A stretch of DNA of 12,760 nt from the NCBI GenBank assembly GCA_024681275.1, contig JAILBD010000016.1, positions 1 to 12,760 of the forward strand. The letters run 5' to 3'. This document shows, one piece after another, positions 6,665 to 12,760 of this stretch. The translations under genes were made by a program, and so were the position numbers. Source of the DNA: Erysipelotrichaceae bacterium. GTDB lineage: Bacteria > Bacillota_I > Bacilli_A > Erysipelotrichales > Erysipelotrichaceae. Each line of letters begins with the position of its first letter. Within the stretch, counting starts at the first letter, position 1. The notes below the pieces were generated by a model. It was not told the DNA's origin. It saw only the letters and a list, made by a program, of their open reading frames with translations, and ran no database searches.

Positions 6665-7306
6665 TCAGATGATCCCCATCGGTATCAGCGTGACCAGGCA
6701 CAAAGCCACCAGTCCCCACACGATACCAAGGAATCTGATCTGTCTGTTTCTATCCAGATACGGCACGTAGTTGCTTGCAAGAAAAAACGGGATGTACGTC
6801 GTTATGAAGACCGGCAGGACGCCCCACCACCTGTAGACCCAGATGAAGGAGTGATTGCTGGTGCCGGCCAGGAACGATTCAAACAGGGCAAACAACAAGG
6901 CCATGCTTAATGCACCGTAGAATTTGCGCTTCCCGCTTGGCTCTTCCGGCAGCATCTTGTAAGAGATGATGCCCGCCAGAGAGAACATCATCGAAAGCTC
7001 CCAGCAGACGCCGATCAGCAGGATGAAAGTCGTCGAAGCGTTGCTGACAGACCAGAGCGGATAGCCGGCAAAATGGGCGATGACCGCATTTGCGATCTCA
7101 TAGAGCCAGTGCACGCCATAGAGCGAAAATCCGGCGACGATCGCCTTGAAGTCTTTCTTCTGATACTCGGACCAGTACACGTAAAAGACGACAGCCAAAA
7201 TAAAGATAAACGTCCAGTTGAAGTTCCCGGTGCTGCGGACGATGATCGCATCGACAAGGTCCTTCGCTTCCTGAGAACCATCTCCCCAGAATACGAACAT
7301 GATCAT
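6665..7306 (-). CDS. Uncharacterised six-helix membrane protein
   Basis: I do not recognise the family. The 213-residue protein has about six hydrophobic helices, near residues 30-45, 54-77, 92-116, 128-147, 160-178 and 190-210. It is rich in aromatic residues. Several polar or charged residues sit in or beside the helices: His66 and Glu70 (HWLYEIAN), Glu103 (CWEL), and Glu143 and His152 (ESFLAGTSNHSFIW). These could form a binding site or a metal or proton path. There is no cleavable signal peptide. The start is uncertain: ATG at 7306 or 7300, both with only a weak GAAAGAGAG purine run upstream. It is the first gene of the transcript, 25 bases before the dehydrogenase. A role in uptake, export or sensing of the organic acid handled by the two enzymes is conceivable but unsupported. 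Confidence 0.8.
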   Translation of the reverse strand: MIMFVFWGDGSQEAKDLVDAIIVRSTGNFNWTFIFILAVVFYVYWSEYQKKDFKAIVAGFSLYGVHWLYEIANAVIAHFAGYPLWSVSNASTTFILLIGVCWELSMMFSLAGIISYKMLPEEPSGKRKFYGALSMALLFALFESFLAGTSNHSFIWVYRWWGVLPVFITTYIPFFLASNYVPYLDRNRQIRFLGIVWGLVALCLVTLIPMGII

Positions 7307-7327
7307 TTCTCTCTTTCTTCTTCTACC

Positions 7328-7336
7328 ATTATCGCA
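7328..7336 (-). promoter_or_regulatory. Candidate extended -10 promoter of the membrane protein-dehydrogenase-malic enzyme operon
   Basis: The minus strand reads TGCGATAAT, a TGn-extended -10 one mismatch from TATAAT. It lies about 21 bases before the first possible ATG and just after the terminator of the upstream sensor gene. No convincing -35 is visible 16-18 bases further up. Its position between a terminator and an operon makes it plausible. Confidence 0.45.
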
Positions 7337-7378
7337 TAAGTCCTGTGGATTGGCATCTCATACTGCTTCACCAGAAAA

Positions 7379-7405
7379 GAAAGACGGAGCTGAACTCCGT
7401 CTTTC
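7379..7405 (-). terminator. Intrinsic terminator of the propeller-phosphatase gene
   Basis: A perfect 11-base-pair hairpin (GAAAGACGGAG and CTCCGTCTTTC, loop of 5) lies about 10 bases after the phosphatase stop codon. On the minus strand it is followed by TTTTCTGG. It separates the sensor gene from the operon downstream on the same strand. The T run is short, so some read-through is possible. Confidence 0.8.
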
Positions 7406-7415
7406 TGATCTTGTT

Positions 7416-10400
7416 TTATTTCTCTTTACCCTTGTATTCCAGGCACATCATCGTCAGATCATCGAACTGTTCGGCATCTTTGACGAAACTGTCGACGGCC
7501 TTGCGCACATTGACCATGAGCTCCTGCGGATCTTTCTCCGGCTCCTTGTTCAATGCTTTCAGAAGCCTTTCCATGCCGAACATCTTCTTCTTGCCGTCAG
7601 TCGCTTCCGGGATGCCATCCGTGTAAAGGAAGATCTTGCTGCCAGGCGAAAGCTGCAGCTCATATTCGTGGTAGATGATGTCTTCCATGCCGCCCAGAAC
7701 GAAGTCGTGCTTGTCCTTGAGGATCTCGAAAGTTCCTTCCGGATCTTTCACGATCGGATATTCATGTCCGGCATTGGCTGCCACGAGCTTTCCTGTTGAA
7801 GTATCCAGGATGCCCAGCCAGACCGTCACGAACATCTGCGTCGTGTTGTTGGAACAGATGGCTTCATTGGATATCGTCAGGATCTTTGCCGGAGAGGCTT
7901 CAAACATCGCCGAGTTGTGGATGATGGCTTTGGAGACCATCATGAACAGAGCGCCCGGGATGCCCTTGCCGGAAACATCGGCCATGACCATGCACAGATG
8001 ATCATCATCCACAAAGAAGAAGTCATAGAAATCGCCGCCGACTTCCCTGGCCGGATCCATGCTGGCAAAGAGTTCGAACTCGTTGCGTTCCGGGAATGGC
8101 GGGAAGATGTGCGGAAGCATGCTCTGCTGGATGCTGTTGCCCATCGCCAGTTCATTGGCGATCCGCTGTTTCTCGCTCTCTTCCTTGTGTCTGATCTCGA
8201 GCTTCTTTTCCCTTTCGTCCACATACCACAGGACCAGAGCGCTTATGACGATCAGGGTTGAGAGACCTGCATAGATATAGAACCAGAGCTGTTCATAGAT
8301 CGCCTTTTCCTTGATGATCTGCACCATCGTGCCGATCGTTGAATCGGACATCGAATACTTCAGCTCCAGAAGGAAACTATAGGTGCCGCCAGGCAGGTTC
8401 GTATAATAGACCGGCAGGATCTCGTTGGCATTGCCCGTCGTCCTTTCCTCATCAAAACCTTCCAGTTTATAAGAGACCTGAGGATCGACCAGCGAGTAGT
8501 TGAATACGGAACCGTAGATCGTCAGTTTTTTGGTATCCGCCGGCACAAAGAACCTTCCGATGTCGTCCGGATAGATCTTGACGCCATCCGCATCCACATA
8601 AGGCACCGTGAAAAGCAGATCGGCGACACTCTCATAAGGAGCTTCGATGTTGACCTTGCCGACACCATTGGTCCCGGATATATAGAGATCGCCATCCTTC
8701 GTCAGTTCACTGTAGGAGTTGGCGGTCGCGATGCATGGCAGACCGTCAGACATTGAGAAATGCTGAGTATCGTATCTCTCCTTATTCAGGATGTCTTCCG
8801 CTTTGGCGACGTAGATGCCGTTGCTGGCGAGGACCCACAGATCCCCCTTGCTGTTCTCATAGAGATCGAAGTTGTTGAAATACGGGAAACTGTCGACCGT
8901 CTTGAGCTCATAATCCGCATTCAGGTAGGAAAGGGAATTGCCCGTCACGACCCAGTAGACGCCCCGTTTTCTGTCGGGCTTGATGCGCATCACCGATTCC
9001 GAAGTGAGTCCCTCTCTGTGGTCGATGTGCTTCATCCCGTTCTCGGAGATGATATAGATACCGGCACCATCCGTACCGATGATGATATCCCTGTTTTCAC
9101 CCTGGGTGACACAGAGGACGTCCGTGTTGATGATGCCCTCTTTCACACCATAGATCGAAACGACCCTGTCGTTTCTGATCACACACACGCCTCCATTGCC
9201 GGCAACAGCGATGCTGCCGTCATCGAATTCGTAAACGCTGCGGATCGAATTTGAAAACAGTCCGTCTTTCTGAGTGAAGGAACGCAGCTCACCGTGATCA
9301 AAACGCAGAAGCCCATAGTGTCTCCAGGTGGAGATCCACAGGCGGTCTTTGCTGTCGCGGATGATGGAACGGATGCGGCAGTTGTTCAGCAGCGTCAGGA
9401 GATCGTCGGTTGTTTCCCCGGAATCATTCAAAAGAACAGCTTCATTCAAAGCGACCTTCTCTTTCACGCCATCCTTGCCGACGACGATCAGGCCGGTATC
9501 CGTGCCGATGAAAAGATCATCGTCATACATGCAGGTCGAGTTGACGACAGTATTGGACAGCGAGTAACGTTCAAAGATATCGGTGAAACGGTTCTTGACG
9601 ATCTTCATCACGCCTTCGCGCGTGGAAGTGAACCAGAGATTGCCTTCATAATCGGTCATGACGTGACCGATGGAGTTGTTCATCGGAACGTTCTTGATGA
9701 CGTGGATACCTTCATTATCCAGGACTGCGACCCCGCTCCTGGTACAGATCCATATATTCCCATCAAAGTACTCGAAAGACTGGACCTGATCCAACGGCGC
9801 AATATCGATAGGCTCGCTGTCAACAAAACCGCTGTCCAAAGAATCGTGGTAGACATTGCCATCCTGCGTCTCCACATAGACCAGATCCGGATCTTCCGGA
9901 TCCGGCAGGATGCAGTTGACGCCATGAAAAGCGCTGTCAGAAAAACGATAGAAATTTTCGACCTTTCCATCCTTGAGCACGATGATATCGCCGGGATTGT
10001 TGACGGCATAGATCCTGCCATCAGCGCCGAGCCGGAGTTCATGTAGGAAGGCATCGATCAGCCGCAGATCTTCCACATAGGACAGCTTACCGGTCTCATC
10101 GATCTTCACCAAGCCTTCGGTCGTCGCGACATAGATCAGCCCATCCGGACCTTCGACGATGGAACGGACAGAAACGGATTTCAAGCCGTCATCCAGATCC
10201 CAGAAACGGACGTCGCCATAACTGATGAGTGCGACACCTTTATCGGTCGTTCCCACCCACAGCCTGTTACAGCTGTCCACCCAGAGACACTTGACGCTCG
10301 TGATCCCGGTCTCAGGACCCATCATTTCAAATCGGCTTCCATCATAGCGCACCAGGCCGGCGTAGCTGCCGATCCAGATGAAACCCTCTATCGTCTGAAC

Positions 10401-10634
10401 GATGTCGTTGGCCTCGGAAGTCGGCAGTCCATTCGTATTGTCATAGAGGACGGCGGAATAGCCATCTTCCTGCGAGATCGGATCGACCTGAACAGGTCCG
10501 TTGTGCTTGCCGCCCGCTTCACACAGACCGCCTTCTTCACCTTTCACCAAAGCAAAAGGAAAGATCAAAAGACAGATCAGCACACACAGAACCGTCTGCA
10601 ATATCTTACTGTTGACAGGTCGTTCTTTTTTCAT
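7416..10634 (-). CDS. Membrane sensor: two-component-type beta-propeller, Y_Y_Y-like domain, TM helix and PP2C/SpoIIE-family phosphatase output
   Basis: This 1072-residue protein begins with a signal or anchor helix (about 11-31). It then has about 14 propeller repeats of the reg_prop type (about 60-670), such as GFIWIGSYAGLVRYDG and DRLWISTWRHYGLLRFD, enough for two seven-bladed propellers. A Y_Y_Y-like beta-sandwich follows (about 705-775; YKLEGFDEE, TNLPGGTYSFLLEL), then one membrane helix (783-805) and a charged coiled coil (about 806-835). The C-terminal PP2C/SpoIIE (RsbU-like) domain starts at QQSMLP (836-841). Its metal aspartates appear intact: Asp868 in EVGGDFYD, Asp886 in ADVSGKG, Asp1006 in YTDG, and Asp1058/1059 in FDDLT. 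The propeller half resembles the sugar-sensing part of Bacteroides hybrid two-component sensors, but there is no kinase or HAMP domain. It probably senses an external ligand and dephosphorylates an anti-sigma-factor antagonist. No such partner is visible here. A GGAG lies four bases before the start. Confidence 0.93.
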   Translation of the reverse strand: MKKERPVNSKILQTVLCVLICLLIFPFALVKGEEGGLCEAGGKHNGPVQVDPISQEDGYSAVLYDNTNGLPTSEANDIVQTIEGFIWIGSYAGLVRYDGSRFEMMGPETGITSVKCLWVDSCNRLWVGTTDKGVALISYGDVRFWDLDDGLKSVSVRSIVEGPDGLIYVATTEGLVKIDETGKLSYVEDLRLIDAFLHELRLGADGRIYAVNNPGDIIVLKDGKVENFYRFSDSAFHGVNCILPDPEDPDLVYVETQDGNVYHDSLDSGFVDSEPIDIAPLDQVQSFEYFDGNIWICTRSGVAVLDNEGIHVIKNVPMNNSIGHVMTDYEGNLWFTSTREGVMKIVKNRFTDIFERYSLSNTVVNSTCMYDDDLFIGTDTGLIVVGKDGVKEKVALNEAVLLNDSGETTDDLLTLLNNCRIRSIIRDSKDRLWISTWRHYGLLRFDHGELRSFTQKDGLFSNSIRSVYEFDDGSIAVAGNGGVCVIRNDRVVSIYGVKEGIINTDVLCVTQGENRDIIIGTDGAGIYIISENGMKHIDHREGLTSESVMRIKPDRKRGVYWVVTGNSLSYLNADYELKTVDSFPYFNNFDLYENSKGDLWVLASNGIYVAKAEDILNKERYDTQHFSMSDGLPCIATANSYSELTKDGDLYISGTNGVGKVNIEAPYESVADLLFTVPYVDADGVKIYPDDIGRFFVPADTKKLTIYGSVFNYSLVDPQVSYKLEGFDEERTTGNANEILPVYYTNLPGGTYSFLLELKYSMSDSTIGTMVQIIKEKAIYEQLWFYIYAGLSTLIVISALVLWYVDEREKKLEIRHKEESEKQRIANELAMGNSIQQSMLPHIFPPFPERNEFELFASMDPAREVGGDFYDFFFVDDDHLCMVMADVSGKGIPGALFMMVSKAIIHNSAMFEASPAKILTISNEAICSNNTTQMFVTVWLGILDTSTGKLVAANAGHEYPIVKDPEGTFEILKDKHDFVLGGMEDIIYHEYELQLSPGSKIFLYTDGIPEATDGKKKMFGMERLLKALNKEPEKDPQELMVNVRKAVDSFVKDAEQFDDLTMMCLEYKGKEK

Positions 10635-10642
10635 TCAACTCC

Positions 10643-10648
10643 ATTATA
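10643..10648 (-). promoter_or_regulatory. Candidate -10 element of the propeller-phosphatase gene
   Basis: A perfect TATAAT lies on the minus strand 8 bases before the start codon, preceded by a perfect palindrome ATGCGCAT (10653-10660). No -35 is seen. If used, transcription would start at or within a few bases of the ATG and leave out the GGAG (10639-10642). Either the mRNA is nearly leaderless or the real promoter lies further up. Confidence 0.3.
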
Positions 10649-10715
10649 TCTCATGCGCATCTTTTCTATCGGTATTTCAGGAAGAAGTATCCGAAAGGAA
10701 AGAAGATCGTTTTGT

Positions 10716-10724
10716 TGTTATGAT
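10716..10724 (+). promoter_or_regulatory. Candidate extended -10 promoter of the membrane-fused hydrolase
   Basis: TGTTATGAT is a TGn-extended -10 (TATGAT) about 43 bases before the hydrolase start, in the 132-base divergent gap. No good -35 is present. The leader would carry the strong GGAGG ribosome site. Confidence 0.4.
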
Positions 10725-10766
10725 GAAAGCAGGAAAGCATATCATTCATCAATTATGGAGGACAAG

Positions 10767-12602
10767 ATGAAAAAGGGTAATAAGATCAGGCTTATCATCG
10801 CTTTGCTTTTATGTATCATCAGCATCGTCTGCGCCGGACTGCTGCAGACCGACTTTGGAAGAGTGGAGATGACTGACATCACGCTCGAGACGCCTGCCGG
10901 AAAGCTCACGGCTTATCTTTTCAAGCCGGACAGCGCAAGTTCAGAAGACCCCGCACCGGCTGTGCTCTGTTCCCACGGCTATCTCAACAACCGCGAGATG
11001 CAGGACTGCAACTACATCGAACTGGCCAGAAGGGGCTACGTCGTCATCTCCCTCGATGACTTCTCCCACGGCAACTCAGACGTTCCCGTCGGCTATGAGG
11101 ATTCCCCGGACGTCAGATCCAACGGTCTGATCACCTTCATCGAATATCTGGCATCCATGGACTACGTCGATGAGACGAAGATCGGCGTGACCGGACACTC
11201 GATGGGCGGCTCCTACTCTATCGTCACGATGACCTACTATACCGATCTGGAAAGAGAGGCTCTGAAAAAAGGCGTCGATCCGAAAGAGGCGCACAAGTTC
11301 AACAAGGTCAACACCGGCGTCATCGTTGGCAACTATCCGACCGAGATGGCTCAGAAGACCAATGGCGAGACCTTCCTGTGCCACACGGCCGTCATCGCCG
11401 CCAAGTACGACGAGTTCTTCTTCGGTAACGCAGCTGTGCTTTTAAGTTCCGACAATTCAAAGAATCTGGTCTCCAACATCCTGGAAACAAAAGTGACAGG
11501 CGATCTGGAAGAAGGCAAAGCCTATGTGAGCCCTTCGACCGGCTATTCGGTCGCTCTCTACAATCCCGCCCAGTTCCACGCGACCAACCACTTTTCAAAA
11601 ACGGTCGTCTCCTATCTGCTGGAAGCCTTCGACCGCTACATGCCGGCGCCGATTCGCATCCCGTATAATGATCAGGTCTGGTTCTACAAGGAGCTCTTCA
11701 ACCTGGTCGGGCTGATCGGCTTCTTCATGTTCGTCGTTCCGTTCATCGACCTGCTCACCCAGATACCGGTCTTCGCAAAGATCAAAAAAGAAGTCAGGTA
11801 CTTCGACAGGCCGGAAAGATACGTCTCATCCAACATCAAAACAGGCATCATCAACTGCCTGCTGATCTTCCCGCTGATGCTGGGCGGATATGTCCTCCTG
11901 CTCAACCCGTTCTGGCCGCAGGACACCACGGGCGGCATCGGCCTCTGGTCGATCGGCTGTTCTCTTGCCATCCTCTTCTCTTTGAAGAAGGCCTTCGGCA
12001 GGAAACTCAAGGGAGATCTCGAAGACTTCGGTTCCGCGATCTCTGTCCCGGATCTGCTGATAACGGTCCTCTTAAGCGTCATCGTCACGGTTGCCACTTA
12101 CGGTCTGCTTTTTGCGGCCGATCTGATCAACCAGACCGACTACCGCTTCTGGAGCTTCGATATCCGCAGCTTCCCGCTCAAGAAGATCTGGGTCGCGGTC
12201 AAGTATATCCCTCTCTATGCCGGCTTCTACATCGTGCAGTCCCTGGCGATCAAACGTTCGACATTCAAAGACTGTTCACAGTGGAAACAGATCCTGGTCT
12301 GCGGCTTCTTCAACATGCTGGCGCCGCTGCTGATGCTGATCATCACCTACGCACCGACGCCTCTCCTGCAGGCGACGACCTGGGTGGCGCTCTTCTCAAA
12401 ACTCGGCGTGTCCTTCATCGCTTCGGCCTTCGCGCTGGTGCCGATCCTGCTGCTTCCGATCGTTCCGCTAATGTTCATCACCTCAACCATCGCCGTCAGG
12501 ACCTATCGCCTGACCGGCAACATGTACATCGCGGCCTTCGTCAACACGCTGCTGATCGTCATGATCACGGTCGCCAACACATCCTTCTCCTTCCCTTACT
12601 AG
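10767..12602 (+). CDS. Alpha/beta hydrolase fused to a C-terminal polytopic membrane domain
   Basis: This 611-residue protein starts with a membrane anchor (about 7-26). An alpha/beta hydrolase domain follows (about 35-300) with the oxyanion segment CSHGYLNN (His70-Gly71), the nucleophile elbow GHSMGG (Ser145), a likely acid in KYDEFF (Asp215) and a likely base in PAQFHATNH (His271 or His275). Residues from about 310 form roughly eight membrane helices, near 310-330, 359-379, 391-406, 428-453, 474-495, 509-529, 545-577 and 586-607. The hydrolase domain probably faces outside, although its cargo is unknown; the fold resembles dienelactone hydrolase/esterase types. The start at 10767 is set by GGAGG (10757-10761) five bases upstream. 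Earlier in-frame codons run into the divergent gene. The function of the membrane half is not recognised. The gene is monocistronic, with its own terminator. Confidence 0.85.
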   Translation: MKKGNKIRLIIALLLCIISIVCAGLLQTDFGRVEMTDITLETPAGKLTAYLFKPDSASSEDPAPAVLCSHGYLNNREMQDCNYIELARRGYVVISLDDFSHGNSDVPVGYEDSPDVRSNGLITFIEYLASMDYVDETKIGVTGHSMGGSYSIVTMTYYTDLEREALKKGVDPKEAHKFNKVNTGVIVGNYPTEMAQKTNGETFLCHTAVIAAKYDEFFFGNAAVLLSSDNSKNLVSNILETKVTGDLEEGKAYVSPSTGYSVALYNPAQFHATNHFSKTVVSYLLEAFDRYMPAPIRIPYNDQVWFYKELFNLVGLIGFFMFVVPFIDLLTQIPVFAKIKKEVRYFDRPERYVSSNIKTGIINCLLIFPLMLGGYVLLLNPFWPQDTTGGIGLWSIGCSLAILFSLKKAFGRKLKGDLEDFGSAISVPDLLITVLLSVIVTVATYGLLFAADLINQTDYRFWSFDIRSFPLKKIWVAVKYIPLYAGFYIVQSLAIKRSTFKDCSQWKQILVCGFFNMLAPLLMLIITYAPTPLLQATTWVALFSKLGVSFIASAFALVPILLLPIVPLMFITSTIAVRTYRLTGNMYIAAFVNTLLIVMITVANTSFSFPY

Positions 12603-12607
12603 AAAAC

Positions 12608-12629
12608 AGAGGCTCGATCACGAGCCTCT
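12608..12629. terminator. Bidirectional intrinsic terminator between the hydrolase and GH25 genes
   Basis: A perfect 9-base-pair hairpin (AGAGGCTCG and CGAGCCTCT, loop ATCA) starts 6 bases after the hydrolase stop. T residues follow on the plus strand and an A run lies to its left, so it can serve the convergent GH25 gene, which stops at 12631. Confidence 0.85.
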
Positions 12630-12630
12630 T

Positions 12631-12760
12631 TCATTCTCTGAACAGTATATCCAGGTCGACGTTTTCTTCGACCCCTTCTATCCTTCCCCAGGCACAGGTC
12701 TGCCAGATCTGATAAGGTCCCTCGTAGCTTGACCAGTCCGTGTAATGCGCCAGCCAGATC
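12631..12760 (-). CDS. GH25-family lysozyme/muramidase, C-terminal end (partial)
   Basis: Only the last 42 residues and the stop are in the window. They carry the C-terminal GH25 pattern: WLAHYTDW, then PYQIWQTCAWGRIEG and VDLDILF, matching the family's usual W-A-Y, WQY-S-G-V-G and VDLN-type ending. The change from VDLN to VDLD is minor. Members cleave the muramic acid-glucosamine bond of peptidoglycan and are usually secreted or cell-wall-bound. The catalytic residues lie outside the window, so activity cannot be judged. It converges on the hydrolase gene at a shared terminator. Confidence 0.8.
   Translation of the reverse strand, partial: IWLAHYTDWSSYEGPYQIWQTCAWGRIEGVEENVDLDILFRE

Noticed and set aside
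6016..6672. 218-codon plus-strand frame opposite the dehydrogenase
   Set aside because: Antisense shadow of a conserved enzyme, with skewed His/Asp/Arg composition.
68..10000. Propeller repeats as DNA-level repeats or a CRISPR-like array
   Set aside because: The roughly 14 repeats exist at protein level only; the DNA units differ too much, and no spaced identical repeats were seen anywhere in the window.
9294..10046. 250-codon plus-strand frame opposite the propeller domain
   Set aside because: Antisense shadow with Ile/Asp/Val-rich composition; the propeller repeats are on the minus strand.
10503..10766. Longer N-terminus for the membrane-fused hydrolase
   Set aside because: The extension would overlap the divergent sensor gene and pass over the strong GGAGG site, which fits the ATG at 10767. 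The residues after that ATG form a normal anchor helix.
1..12760. tRNA, rRNA, riboswitch or mobile element
   Set aside because: The gaps between genes are all under about 190 bases and are accounted for by promoters and terminators. No cloverleaf, conserved RNA motif, transposase or terminal repeats were seen.

Overview
The window reads as chromosomal DNA from a moderate-GC Firmicute (Bacillota). The support is the strong AGGAGG-type Shine-Dalgarno sites, the tightly overlapping operons, a GH25 muramidase, a propeller/SpoIIE-type sensor phosphatase and a small-type malic enzyme. The Erysipelotrichia are a plausible home, but that is inference only. There are nine protein genes, two of them cut by the window edges. 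I see no RNA genes, insertion sequences, CRISPR arrays or phage genes, and nothing that looks recently transferred.

Left block (1-2776, minus strand): an operon of an FGGY kinase resembling L-xylulose kinase LyxK, a divergent ribulose-phosphate-3-epimerase-like protein, and a class II aldolase/4-epimerase that runs off the left edge. The genes lie 4 bases apart or overlap, behind one good sigma-A-type promoter. Together they could turn a ketopentose into D-xylulose 5-phosphate (kinase, 3-epimerase, 4-epimerase). The 3-epimerase has lost all three conserved active-site methionines, so its substrate is open.

Centre (2851-4348): a single plus-strand S10-type serine carboxypeptidase with no export signal. 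It ends at a strong bidirectional terminator shared with the convergent block.

Middle block (4349-7336, minus strand): an operon of an unrecognised six-helix membrane protein, an LDH2/MDH2-family dehydrogenase and a malic enzyme. The two enzymes overlap by ATGA, which suggests a shared malate/2-hydroxyacid to pyruvate route.

Right block (7379-10648, minus strand): a 1072-residue sensor with an N-terminal anchor, about 14 propeller repeats (two seven-bladed propellers), a Y_Y_Y-like domain, one membrane helix, a short coiled coil and a PP2C/SpoIIE phosphatase output. Divergent from it (10767-12602, plus strand) is an alpha/beta hydrolase fused to a polytopic membrane domain. That gene converges on the 3' end of a GH25 muramidase at the right edge.

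The points most worth following up are the divergent epimerase and its operon, the propeller-phosphatase with no visible partner, the membrane-fused hydrolase, and the unknown membrane protein tied to malate enzymes.
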